Source of the DNA: Mesostigma viride
Taxonomy: Eukaryota; Streptophyta; Mesostigmatophyceae; Mesostigmatales; Mesostigmataceae
NCBI GenBank assembly: GCA_009746045.1
Contig: RPFO01000076.1
Span: forward strand, 184,001 to 248,000
DNA: 64,000 bases
Reading direction: 5' to 3'
This document shows positions 1 to 9,279 of this stretch, in pieces; the first letter of the stretch is position 1; every line of letters starts with the position of its first letter. Under the pieces are notes generated by a model. It ran no database searches and had not been told where the DNA came from. It saw only the letters and a list, made by a program, of their open reading frames with translations. A program made the position numbers and the translations under genes.

Positions 1-2359
1 TCAGCTTCCGGTAATCCGTCACCAGACGCCACTTGCCTCCTGGCTTGGGAACGAGCAGCACGCCCGCTGAGAAGGGGCTGTTGCTGGGTTCAATGAGCCC
101 CGCGTCGAGCAGTGAAATGAGGATCTTCTTGAGCTCCACCAGCTCGACTGGGCCCATGCGGTACATGGGAGACACGGTAGGACCGGAACCCTCCTGGAGC
201 TGGACACGATGCAACACCGATCGATTGGGAGGGAACTGGGGGGTGCGATCCGCAAAAAGGGTAGTGCGCTTCTCCAGGACGGCATTGAACCGCGCCAGCT
301 CATCCGGTGTGAATCCGGCACCAATCTCGTTAAGCAGAGCCTGAGTGCTATCCAGGTCTATGCGATACATCGCGTACTCCTTGCCCTTCCGGAGCTGGCG
401 CGCCAGCGTCTTGCTACTCATCAGGATCTGGGACGCTGGTCGAGGCCCGTCCGCCGAGCGCTCGTGTGTAATGTTATGGACCTCCGCGGCCTGTGCCCTA
501 TACTCGCTGTCAGGGCACCAGAATGAACCATCCGGAAACCAAACTACCCGCCGGCGCACACTGATGTCCACATCCTGCTTGTCCAGCCAGTCCACTCCAA
601 TGATGATGTCGGCAGCGCCCAGCGGCGCAATAGTCGCCACCAGGTCCACCGGCGTGCCCTGCAGCACACCCTTGATGTCTGCTAGGCCCGGCGATTGGTG
701 TCGCCGACCGTCTGAGTAGGTGACATAGACTGCCGTGGTGTGAGGCCGGGGTACCAGGCCCAGCCGACGCACCAGGGCCTCGTTGATGAAGGACGTGGAG
801 GCGCCGGTGTCGACCAGGAACTTCACGTCCATGATCGTTTTCTCCTTCAAATACGGATCAAGGACGGTGGGAGGGACCAATAACCCTCCGCTGAAAAGAA
901 ACAGATGCCGCGAATCTCCTTGAGATGCACGCGCCGCCGGTTGGGAGGACGCGTCTGCGGCCACGTTATTGACGTCTACCTCTACTCTAGTTGACTCCGC
1001 GTCTGGGCTACCATCTGATTTTTCTATCCTATCCCCTACCCCGGGACCCAAGCCCATGGGCAGGGCTACTACTCCCGAGGAGCGGTGGGACGGGAGGCCG
1101 CCTCGCCCGACCACCCGCCCTCTTCCCCCCCTCCTCCTCTTCGTCAGCCCCCCCTCCTCGTCGTCGTACTCGTAGCCAGCCACTGCCTGCGTTTGGCCTG
1201 AAGAGGAGGACTGTCGCCGCGCCTCCATCTCGTTGACCGCACGCAACACACCCTTGGTAGAGCTGGTCGCGGGTGGTCGCGGCTGCTGGTACTGCGTCGG
1301 GGCCTGTCTGGCGTGCTGCAGGCGAGCCGCACGCTCACCCGCGTTGCGGGGTCGATCCCGAGGACCGGAGGAGTCGGGGCGGCTGCCGAAGGCCGGGCCG
1401 GAGAAACGAACACTGGGTGTCCCTTCTCCTGTCCCACGACTGGCGTTCTTGCCCCGGAGCTTGGGGCAGTCGCGCTTGAGGTGCCCCACCTCGCTGCACA
1501 TGAAGCAGCGCGCCTTGCTAGCGTCGATCGCGTTGACGCCAGGATCAGTGTAGCCCTCGTCAGGGTCGTCGAGGTACTCGTCCTCCTCCTCGCCGGCGAA
1601 ATCAGTGGAGTACATCTGGTTCACCCGTCGCGGGGGAGCAGGTCTGAAGAAACGGCGCACTGATGGGGCACGCCCGCGAGCCACTACGTCGGCCACCTGT
1701 AGGAGATACCTCTGGATATTCAAGATGTCCCACTCTTCCCAAGGGACATCAGCATAGTGCTTGAATACCTCATCCTGCAGCTCAGGACAGAGTGCCTCGA
1801 TGAACCTGCTCTTGTACTCGTACCAGGTCATGTCAGCCAGGTAGGCGGCGCTGGACTCGAACTTAGACAGAAACTCGCGATATGGGGTGGTCCCCTGGCG
1901 CAGCTTGCTGAAGGCCATCCGCTCGTGGAGTGTAGCATCTGGGGGCACCAGCTTGCGACGCACGCGGTCCATCAGTTCCGCCAAGGTTTGCGGGTATGAC
2001 TGGGACGCGATGCTCTCACAGTTCAGGATGCTTATCACCGAGGGGTCCATACAGGAGTTAATCACCAGATCAATCAGATCGCTGGTGGCCAGCTGCCAGT
2101 TGTGATGATTGCGCCAGATGGTATACTGTCGTCGCCACATGCGTCCCCATTCCTCTACCTCGCGCGGTTTCATGTCCGCGTGCAGCTTGGGTACATTCTT
2201 GAAATTGGGCATCGGTGGGGCCTTTACTGCGGCGGTGACAGGCCCACCGACGTCTACGTGGGGGATATCGCCGAAGTCGGGGGGCTGCGACCGGGGGAAG
2301 GGCTGGATCTGGGCGGCGTACCATGAGTCCGCCGCACCTGGACGGATGAGGGGTGTTCG
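1..2359 (-). CDS. pol: Gag capsid/nucleocapsid, protease and start of RT of element A (partial)
   Basis: A minus-strand frame stays open from about 2359 to the window edge. It encodes in order a Gag capsid-like region (about 2250-1690), a CCHC zinc knuckle of form C-x2-C-x4-H-x4-C (about 1455-1510, core CFMCSEVGHLKRDC), an aspartic protease with LVDTGAS at about 800-832, and the beginning of RT with LVTDYRKL at bases 1-37. Protease and flanking residues align with those of B1/B2 ([12 protein letters not shown]). Gag and Pol therefore share one frame here, unlike B1/B2. The N-terminal Gag part lies in another frame (2254-3357), and the change falls around 2340-2380. Truncated by the window edge. 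Confidence 0.85.
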
Positions 2360-2983
2360 TACCCCGGGTCATCCAAGGCCACCCTGCTGAAGCTGAAGTT
2401 GCCAGCAGGCGCAGGCGAGGGGACCGCGCTTTGGTCAAGCACCCGTGGGCGCTGCGGTTGAGAAGCCGGGCGCTGGACTGGCGTGTGAGTCTCCTCGTCT
2501 CTGGTGGTGACACTGCTCCTGGTCTCCCCTGGGCTGGTCCGAGGTCTATGAGTACCAACAGGCGGGCCCTGCGTGACAGTTCCCTCGTCCGTCTCGTTAG
2601 TCCCTTCCAGGTCATCGAACTCGCCATCTGCCCCTGGGGCCTCCCCTTCCTCGTCCGAATACCATAGCGCCGTGGGTAACAGGGACGTGCTGCCGAAGGA
2701 CACTCTGCGTCTGCCCCGGTGTGGGGGCCCCGGTGGAGGTCCCTGGGGCCGCCCCCGACCTGCCCAAGGATGCGTTGGCCGCCCGGTGACTGGCTGCTGA
2801 CGGCGGTAGTGCAGGGTATCTCCATTCTCATCTCCCTGCTGCTCTGGATCCGGTGGTAGCCATTGTGGTCTCGTCTGGGGTTGTTGCTGCTGCGTCCGGG
2901 GTTGCTGCTGTTGCCACTGCTGCTGTGGTAACCGTTGCTGCTGCTGATGCTGCTGCTGCTGTTGCTGCTGCTGCGGTTGCTGC

Positions 2984-3015
<32 letters not shown>

Positions 3016-3357
3016 TTGCTGCTGCTGCTGTGGCTGCTGCTGCCGTTGCTGCTGCTGCGAGTACTCTTGGAGCCTCTCTCGGTCGTTCCTGTCATCTCCC
3101 TGCCTGGGTAAGGCGTCTATATTGTCCCCATCCGCTGGGAACCTAGGGTTCTGATCTCTGGATCGTGGGGAGCCTTCCGCAGGTCTCTCCATGACCTCAC
3201 CTGTATCTGTTCCTGCTTGGACGTGCAGTGGTACCTCTATACCCTCTGTACCGTGCTCGTGGTTGTCTACCGGTTCTATCTCTGTATTCTCTAGATCTCG
3301 TTCTCTAGTCTCTTCCTCTGTATCTCTGGCGTTCCTTGTTTGGGACCGTGTGGGCAT
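2254..3357 (-). CDS. gag: Gag N-terminal region of element A, polyQ-rich
   Basis: The ATG at 3357 opens a 367-codon frame that is hydrophilic and low in complexity: an Arg/Glu-rich start, then a long Gln tract (about 2880-3065, encoded by CTG/TTG repeats on the plus strand), then Pro/Arg/Asp-rich sequence. The capsid-like region follows in another frame from about 2359, so a frameshift or an indel in the C-rich stretch near 2340-2380 separates the two. The last residues of this frame, below about 2340, are probably not part of the real protein. The gag assignment rests on position between the LTR/leader and the zinc knuckle, and on analogy with the disordered N-terminal Gag of B1. Confidence 0.75.
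2880..3065. repeat. CTG/TTG (CAG/CAA) trinucleotide repeat inside gag
   Basis: A near-continuous run of CTG and TTG triplets on the plus strand, interrupted by CGG and TGG. On the coding minus strand it reads as polyglutamine in Gag of element A. Confidence 0.9.
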
Positions 3358-3493
3358 GGTACTCGTACTGGTACCTTACGCTGCAGGCAACACCTCCCCA
3401 GGAAGGAAGAGAGAGAAAGAGAGAGAGCAACCACGTGCTATAGAGCTATAACTATAGAACCTAATACTACTCCAATCTGAGTACTGGTCTCCT

Positions 3494-3832
3494 CTACTGC
3501 TTGCTAGGGCCAATGGTCAGCTGAGAGAAAGTCACTGTAACTGCTGTCCCCTCCCCCTGACTGCTGAGTGTGGGTGGCTTGGAGCATTCACGTGTGATGT
3601 GCATCCCCTCAGGCAATGGCATGTGTTCCCTAACAAACCTATCTGCATCTGTAATGTTATCAAACCCTTTCCACTTAGCACTAGAGCCTTGGGACAATAT
3701 CTTATCTTTAATATGCTCCTCACAAGTCTTCCAGCTGTAGAATATAGCAGGCCTACCCTTATCCCCGTCGTGAGCTACTGCGTAGTAAGGAAATCCAGAC
3801 TGTCCACCCTTGTTTATTTTACGTCGTGGCAT
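3494..3832 (-). CDS. Small ORF upstream of gag: RNase H1 N-terminal / viroplasmin-like hybrid-binding domain (element A)
   Basis: A 112-codon ORF with an ATG at 3832. After a short basic start (MPRRKINKGG) comes YYAVAHDGDKGRPAIFYSW followed by a Lys-rich segment and WKGFDNITDADRFV. The order aromatic pair, Gly/Pro-rich turn, I-F/Y-x-SW, Lys-rich helix, then K-x-F with an A/E-x2-F helix fits the RNase H1 N-terminal hybrid-binding domain, also found in caulimovirus viroplasmin. The remainder is a Ser/Thr-rich tail. It sits between the leader and gag. B1 (8794-9186) and B2 (60779-61171) have an ORF of the same type in the same place. The family call is by eye; binding of RNA:DNA hybrids is inferred. 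Confidence 0.65.
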   Translation of the reverse strand: MPRRKINKGGQSGFPYYAVAHDGDKGRPAIFYSWKTCEEHIKDKILSQGSSAKWKGFDNITDADRFVREHMPLPEGMHITRECSKPPTLSSQGEGTAVTVTFSQLTIGPSKQ

Positions 3833-4563
3833 GTTACATCATAGTCTGGCAGCGGCTTGCAAGCAAGAGAGAAAGGGGAAACCCAGGCTACCTCTAGTGC
3901 AGTGACCTTAAACAAACGAGGAGAGAGCACGGAGTATATCACAGCACACGCCCGAGCCTTCCGCAGGAACGGGCTATACGCACACACGGAGGTAAACACC
4001 GTCAACACAGTCGGCAACAGCCAGACGGTATCCACCCCCACGACCCCTTGCAGGTCAAACAACGAATGTCCGTCTCCGCGACGTCCATGGGCACCAACAA
4101 CATTTACAACCTATAGAGGCACAACATATAACATAAACCCCCTGCGCGCGCGTTCCCGGATAGAGAGCAAGCTCGCCAGCTAGCCTTCAGCAGGCATAGC
4201 TTTGTAAAGAAAGACTTCTAACTAGGGGACGTACCATCTTCGATGACGTTAATCCCTCCTGAGCTGGCCGCCACCCGGTGTCGTTGAAGGCAAGCCCTGG
4301 CCGCCACTAGGTGTCGTTGAAAACAGGAGAGCTGAACGCTATCGTTGACAGCACCTCACCACAGGACTATTGCTAGCCCCGCCGAGTATCCCAGACTGGC
4401 CGTTTGCTGTATAGGTCGTCGTTGAATCCCTTTACGGGCTGGCCGCCGGCCTGACAGCAATCGTTGAATTCCGGAACCTCTACCTACGCCAAGCTTCGTC
4501 TTGGTATCCTAATTGGCTCACTAACCCTCTCCGCGAGAGTTAGCTAACCTTTCCAGCACATTT
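3833..4563. other. Leader of element A, no ORF; imperfect CTGGCCGCC/GTCGTTGA repeats
   Basis: About 730 nt between PBS and first ORF without convincing coding sequence. Between 4251 and 4470 the motifs CTGGCCGCC and TCGTTGAA recur several times at irregular spacing. A role in packaging or dimerisation is only a guess. Confidence 0.5.
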
Positions 4564-4576
4564 CCTCCGATAACCA
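4564..4576 (-). other. Primer-binding site of element A
   Basis: The minus strand directly inside the 5' LTR reads TGGTTATCGGAGG, starting one base from the LTR end. It resembles the B2 site TGGTATCGGAGG and the initiator-Met tRNA type of PBS (TGGTATC...). The priming tRNA was not checked. Confidence 0.65.
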
Positions 4577-4577
4577 G

Positions 4578-5161
4578 TGTTACGTCCCTGCCCAGACTCA
4601 CCTAGCCTGAGCTACGTAGCAAAAGACCCTTCTTGCCGGAATTAGGAATAATTCAAGATAGCCTAAAGTAGGTTGCGCTTCACGACGTGAGTCGTGAGAT
4701 ATCTGGCATCACGGCTTAATGCCAAGCTAATTAGTTCACACTTATAATGGCTAGCAATACCAATTACAAATGGATAATGCCCCGGGCTCAATGTGTAGGC
4801 GTATTCGCACTTATCATTCATTAAACCAAGAGGACGAGACTCTCGTCCTTGGACCAATTTAACCTAGGTTGGTTGCGGCGCAGATACACGCCAATTTCCT
4901 TAGAACAATCCGAGTCACTCATTCCACGTAGGATCCGGGCCGACATCGACCCTCAACTATAGGATCCACGCCTAGAACCACTGACAGACTCAGAACCGGC
5001 GCGGCGCCACAGCGCCGGCCCCTAAAAGGACAACCTAGAACCAAAATAACTAGTCCAATTCACACAATAGCCAAGGTCCGTAAAACCCAAGTCCAATGGA
5101 CCAAACAGCCTTAGTAATTTATTCCATTGTTACGTCCGGCCAAAAGGGCAGGGACGTAACA
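4578..5161 (-). repeat. 5' LTR of element A (584 bp)
   Basis: Bounded by TGTTACGTCC at 4578 and GGACGTAACA ending at 5161, an inverted terminal match as in the B1/B2 LTRs (TGTTACG...CGTAACA). The inner end abuts a PBS. The partner LTR is outside the window. The outer flank is LINE sequence starting at about 5162. Confidence 0.8.
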
Positions 5162-6395
5162 CCAAGGAGGGAGAAGAGGGCGTATATCTGCAGCCGGGGG
5201 CGGGGGGCGGTGAAGATGTACTCGTATGGGCGACGCTGCTGCTGAGCATTGATGAGACGACCCTGATGGAAGAGCTGCTTGCACAGTTCAATAAGCGAGG
5301 CGGTGGATCCCCAAAACAGCAGCAGCTTGACCAGTGGTATTCCTCCCAGTCCCGGCTGCTCGGCGCCCCCCTCTCGCCTCCGCCGCTTGGCCCTCTGGCG
5401 GCCGCGCGCCTGGCGCCTGCGGGCGTCCCTGCGCCGCCCACGCCGCCCGCCGCTGAGCAGGACTACACGTACCCGGCCGTGCCGGAACCCCTGGCCAACC
5501 CCAACGATCGAGCTGCCGCCGTTCACCGAGCTCGAGCTGAGCACCGCCACCAAGCAACTCCGCTTCTACCCCACCGTTGGACCTGACCAGCTCCAGGCCC
5601 CGGTGATTAAACTGACGGCGCTCACGGGGTTCCTGCTTGACGTCTGCAACCGGATCCTGCTTGCCGACACGCCGCGGATTCCTGAGTGGCAGCACAGCTA
5701 CCGTATTATGCAGTACAAAAACAAAGGTTCCCCTGACGACCGCCCCGCCAACTACCGAGGAGTCTGCATCCAGAGCGCCGCACTCAAGTTGTTCATGCGC
5801 ATGATCCTCAACCACCTTCGTTCTGCTCTCGACCGTCACCTTGGGGAGAGTCAAATGGGCTTCCGTCCTGGGCGCAACACCATCATGGCCATCTTTGTCG
5901 CGCGCCTCCTCTTCGAGGAAATCGCTCTCCTGCAACCTGGTGAGTTTCCCGCCATCCTGATCTTCGTCGACTTCATCAAGGCTTTTGATTCTGTCCTCTG
6001 GACCGCTCTATGGGCTGTCCTTGCTCGCGCTCGCGTCCCTACTCCCCTGATTACCGTCATCCGCACACTGTACAGTATGAGGGGTCAACCACTTCGGTGC
6101 GCACTCAACACGGCTTTACCCCGCCATGTCCACTGCAGACCGGTGTCTGGCAGGGTTGCGTCCTGTCGCGTACCTGTTTATTATTGTAGTGGATTATTAT
6201 GCTATGCGCCAGGCACGTGCCCGCTTTGCTAGCATCGCAGGCCGTGCCCCTGGCCTAGTGATCACGAACGAGCTTGCGGAGGGGCCGGGGGCCGACTAAC
6301 AAGCAGAGTTTACTAGCTGACCTCATTTATGCCGACGACATCACGCTCATCGAGAAGCCAGAGTCTGCCCAACTTTGGCTGGACTGCCTGGCGCT
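5162..6395 (+). pseudogene. LINE (APE-type non-LTR retrotransposon) RT fragment, left half
   Basis: The plus strand encodes LINE reverse transcriptase in broken frames. From about 5560 it carries TVGPDQLQ, a segment with KNKGSPDDRPANYRGV and ALKLFMRMI, GFRPGRNT, and FVDFIKAFDSV (the first catalytic Asp). After about 6100 the frame is lost; LIYADDITLIEK (the YADD box) follows at about 6320-6356 in another frame. The reading then stops at 6395, where a hAT-like element is inserted, and resumes at 18931. The minus-strand copy at 19490-21344 is nearly identical over the RT and carries the same frame break. No APE domain is left on this copy. Confidence 0.9.
6388..6395. repeat. 8-bp target-site duplication of the hAT-like element (left)
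   Basis: CTGGCGCT at 6388-6395 is repeated at 18931-18938. The uninterrupted LINE copy on the minus strand near 20,170 has this sequence once. Confidence 0.9.
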
Positions 6396-6904
6396 CAGAG
6401 TGAGATCGTACGTTATACGCGTTATACGGTCACGGTGGAGTATAATGTATAATACGGTATAATACGGTATAATACGGTATTATACGTTTTCGTACGGACA
6501 CACTCAGAATACTCTGATTTTACACATTTTAAGACACCCACCATCAATCCACATGTTTTTAACACTGTTTTGGACATAATCCAAGGTTGCCCTACCCTCG
6601 GCTATACTCTATACGGTGGATATTGTGGACACGATCGATGTATTGCATGTAATACTGAGAATGTAAACGTGCGCATGCATAATTGTGTGTATGTGTATAT
6701 ATGTGGCTTTATATTGGTTATGTTTACTTGGGTGCCTTCACTTTGATGCAAGTAATTATATATTTTAATATATATATGTGGCTGTGCATGCACGCAAATA
6801 CTACAGTAGTATACAATTAATGCATGTAGTATGTTTGCATGGTGCGATGCTATGTGAATATACTGAGCTGCATGTGACTACAGGTGTGTGACTCGTGGTG
6901 TGCA

Positions 6905-7010
6905 TTAATTAATTAATTAACTGAATTAATTAATTAATATTAATTAATCTCGTGTCCCCGTTGGGGGACCACGGAGGCTAAACAGGTGGGGATGTGATAA
7001 GTAACTCACA
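6905..7010 (-). repeat. Candidate SINE 3' end with TTAA-rich tail inside the hAT-like element
   Basis: On the minus strand a hairpin GTCCCCCAACGGGGAC is followed by an (ATTA)n-rich tail. This parallels the 3' end of the SINE at 26357-26505 (TCTCCCAACGGAGA plus an AT tail) and a trace at 23515-23536. The body similarity is weak. Confidence 0.35.
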
Positions 7011-7255
7011 TATTCTCACCTTCCATACAACAACCTTGTTTTCCAGCAGGCTGAAGAGCATGACAGGCGTCTATGAGCTCGCCAGCTCCTTGCAACGGTG
7101 ATGCCGCTCCCAGGCAGCTAGGGTCCTTGACTACGCAATATAGAATGTCTACCGTGTGAAAACCTCCATACAGGAAGCGTAGCAAAGCCAGATAACTGCC
7201 CGATCAATTCTGGGTAGCTTTAGGAAGCATGGCATACGCAGCGTAAGGAAAACCA

Positions 7256-7540
7256 TTGAAAGCTGCGGAAAATCTGATAGCACAACTGCAACAAGTGGAG
7301 AACAAAATAGCAAGAAAAACCCAGAAACGGCGCAAAAAGTTTCATGCCAGGTTCATTAAGAGCGCAAACAGACTGGGCGGTGACATGCGGCAAATCAACG
7401 TACCACGGCCGGCATTATTTCCTACCCAGGCGCGCAAGAAAAGCCAGCCAGCCATGGATGGATTAACCGCGGATCGCGCAGGCCTGAACGAAATCATTTT
7501 AAGAAATGACAGGAAATGGCCGCAGATCGAAGATGCTTAG
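7256..7540 (+). CDS. Unrecognised short basic ORF within the hAT-like element
   Basis: Ninety-five open codons starting at a TTG, with no ATG near the start; an internal Met lies further in. The product is rich in Lys/Arg (a KTQKRRKKF stretch) with a predicted helical start (LIAQLQQVENKIARK). No domain is recognised. It may be a relic of a transposase exon or chance; its position inside an apparently non-autonomous element gives no further support. Confidence 0.2.
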   Translation: MKAAENLIAQLQQVENKIARKTQKRRKKFHARFIKSANRLGGDMRQINVPRPALFPTQARKKSQPAMDGLTADRAGLNEIILRNDRKWPQIEDA

Positions 7541-7690
7541 GTTATTTTCATGGTGTCCGTTACTAAACGGCTCTTGCTGCATCAAAATAACCCACGAATG
7601 TCGAGTTCTACCGTCGCAGGCACACATGCTAGATTATTCATCGCGGCCAAATTGACGTTGGATGAGACCCCCGTGCAAATCTGTACCAAC

Positions 7691-7695
7691 AAAGG
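7691..7695. repeat. 5-bp target-site duplication of gypsy B1 (left)
   Basis: AAAGG at 7691-7695 is repeated at 18475-18479, directly outside the two LTRs. Five bases is the usual length for Ty3/gypsy integrase. Confidence 0.9.
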
Positions 7696-8266
7696 TGTTA
7701 CGTCGCGTAACAATTCGTTGTAGTTACGGACGTAAATTAGGTCCTTGGCCTCGGTTGTTCCTAGGTTACGTGCAGTTCTAGTTTGGACATGATTGTCCCC
7801 GTAACAGTACTGTGGTATAGTGGGTGCCTTTGGGCGCCGCGCCGCGTACTATATTAGTGGTCCTTATCCTTTTGTAGAATGTAGTGGACAGGCGTGCATC
7901 TGTGCACCTGCTTGTGTTTCTGTGTTTCTGCAGGCGAGGGCCAGGTCGGCCCGAGCCTGTTGGACCGTTGGTGACCATTTATGCACGTTCCACTCCTTGT
8001 GTGGTCACTCGGCGTGTGTTAAATGAATTAGCACATATTAGCTTGGGTCACGGCAGTTTAGTTGTGTTTCCTTCCTCTTTTCCTGGAGTAAACGGGTTTG
8101 ATTAAATGGCCTATGGCGTATTACAGTAGTACATATGTAAATGCATTGAGATCTGGTTCGTCTCGGTCGTCTTTCGCTAGGGGTGTAAATAGAAGCAGCC
8201 TCACTAGTTTAGGTAGTATCAGGACAGGTAGAGGTAGAGGTGGCGGCCGAGGCTTGCGGCGTAACA
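7696..8266 (+). repeat. 5' LTR of B1 (571 bp)
   Basis: Starts TGTTACGTCGCG and ends GCGGCGTAACA. It matches 17904-18474 with no difference noticed by eye. The RG-rich ORF starts inside it at 8113. Confidence 0.95.
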
Positions 8267-8412
8267 ATGGACTCGGAGGTAGTTTAGATAGAGAGCGAGA
8301 CGACGATCCTTTGCAACATACGTCATTGAATCAACCCTTCCGCGGCTGGGAAAAAGAAGACGACACGTACTTGACAGGTAATGGGCGGGTCGCCGTCAAG
8401 CTAGGAGGATAG
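8113..8412 (+). CDS. RG-rich small ORF spanning the 5' LTR, PBS and leader (B1)
   Basis: The ATG at 8113 lies 154 bp inside the 5' LTR; the frame crosses the LTR end (8266) and the PBS and stops at 8412 (99 aa). It is Ser/Arg-rich at the N terminus (MAYYSSTYVNALRS), has an RGRGGGRG patch near residue 40, and ends acidic then NGRVAVKLGG. B2 has a corresponding ORF of 100 codons (61527-61829) with the same start, RGRGGGR patch, a DDDPL motif and NGRVAFKLGE. Roughly 60% identity by eye, with no frame-breaking indels, argues for real coding. The function is unknown; RG patches often bind nucleic acid. A spliced or full-length transcript starting in the LTR upstream of 8113 would express it. Confidence 0.6.
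   Translation: MAYYSSTYVNALRSGSSRSSFARGVNRSSLTSLGSIRTGRGRGGGRGLRRNNGLGGSLDRERDDDPLQHTSLNQPFRGWEKEDDTYLTGNGRVAVKLGG
8268..8280 (+). other. Primer-binding site of B1
   Basis: TGGACTCGGAGGT begins one base after the 5' LTR, in the same place as TGGTATCGGAGGA in B2. The TGG start fits the CCA end of a tRNA. The sequence differs from B2 at two bases after TGG, so primer identity is uncertain. Confidence 0.6.
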
Positions 8413-8793
8413 TGCTGCCTGATTCAGGACACGCCCTGCCTAGACGTTAGACCTGCTCGAAGCGGAAAATCCTTTCGTATATAGCTCCTGTTCCTCGTCT
8501 TGTTTCCTTAGAAAGATGGTTTACTGCCGTAGACAGTTGCTGGTTTTGGTTCGACGATAGAGAGACGGCTAGCGTCTCGTAGATTACCCTTTTTCTGCAT
8601 CGTGCCTGCTTCGTATTTAGACGACCCTTCGCCGGACGCAGAATTCTTGAAACCGGATACTTACGACCACCTGGCGCTGGAAACATCGTCCCTACGTGCG
8701 TCGTCAATCTGGTTCGGTTTCAGACACCCGAGATAAGTCGCCTTCTCCTCGTTCTCCTCATTTGACTGCTCAAGATCTACCAGGTGCGTTACC

Positions 8794-9186
8794 ATGAGCC
8801 AACGGCGATCTTTTACTGCTCCTTCCCATTCTTCTAGCGATAATAGTCTAGCTAAATATTACGTAGTGATTACGCCTCAATGGTCCTCCATTTTCCTTTC
8901 TTGGTCCGACGCTAGGAAGATCGTTCAGAATCGTGAATATAACGTAATTAGGTATAAGAAATTTATGTCCTTTGAAGAAGCTCAGCAGTTCCTTATAGAT
9001 CATAGCCAAACAGATTTAGGCCTGCATGTACGCCCTACTCCTCATGGTCGCCCTCCAGTAGAAGCTCTAGTCTTTGCTACCCCTCCTTCTTCTCCCCCTA
9101 AACGGGCTGCATCTGCATCTGCTTCAGATACTCCTCTCACTTTGGAGTTTGGTTCCCTATCCATTACTGTTGTTAAAAAGGATTGA
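8794..9186 (+). CDS. Small ORF upstream of gag: RNase H1 N-terminal / viroplasmin-like hybrid-binding domain (B1)
   Basis: The ATG at 8794 opens 130 codons. Residues about 20-70 hold KYYVVITPQWSSIFLSWSDA, then a Lys/Arg-rich segment, then YKKFMSFEEAQQFLIDH. This matches the order of the RNase H1 N-terminal (caulimovirus VI) domain: YY-V, aromatic-rich turn, I-F-x-SW, helix, Y-K-x-F, EEA-x2-F. The C-terminal third is Ser/Pro-rich and ends TLEFGSLSITVVKKD. B2 has a near-identical protein at 60779-61171, and element A a diverged one at 3494-3832. It lies 93 bases upstream of gag. A role in handling RNA:DNA hybrids during reverse transcription is inferred. Confidence 0.65.
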   Translation: MSQRRSFTAPSHSSSDNSLAKYYVVITPQWSSIFLSWSDARKIVQNREYNVIRYKKFMSFEEAQQFLIDHSQTDLGLHVRPTPHGRPPVEALVFATPPSSPPKRAASASASDTPLTLEFGSLSITVVKKD

Positions 9187-9279
9187 TTTTAATTTTGTTC
9201 CTGCTGCAGACCTTCAAGGTTTTTCCTTTTTCTTTTGTTGCTTTCTTCTTTTGATTCCTATTCCTTTACGTAATTAAAG

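Larger units (their letters stand above)
1..5161 (-). mobile_element. Ty3/gypsy LTR retrotransposon, element A (5' part, cut by window edge)
   Basis: Read on the minus strand from 5161 downward, the order is 5' LTR, primer-binding site, leader of about 740 nt, a small ORF, gag, protease and the start of RT, which runs off the window at base 1. The LTR ends are TGTTACGTCC and GGACGTAACA, as in the B1/B2 family, and the PBS is similar, so A is a relative of those elements. Its coding sequence is more GC-rich and its Gag differs clearly. The 3' half, 3' LTR and target-site duplication lie outside the window, so intactness cannot be judged. Confidence 0.9.

Noticed and set aside
2070-3095. Ser-rich frame on the minus strand across the gag of element A
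   Set aside because: It is the polyQ/CAG tract read in another frame (AGC codons); the Gag frames are 3357 downward and then about 2359 downward.
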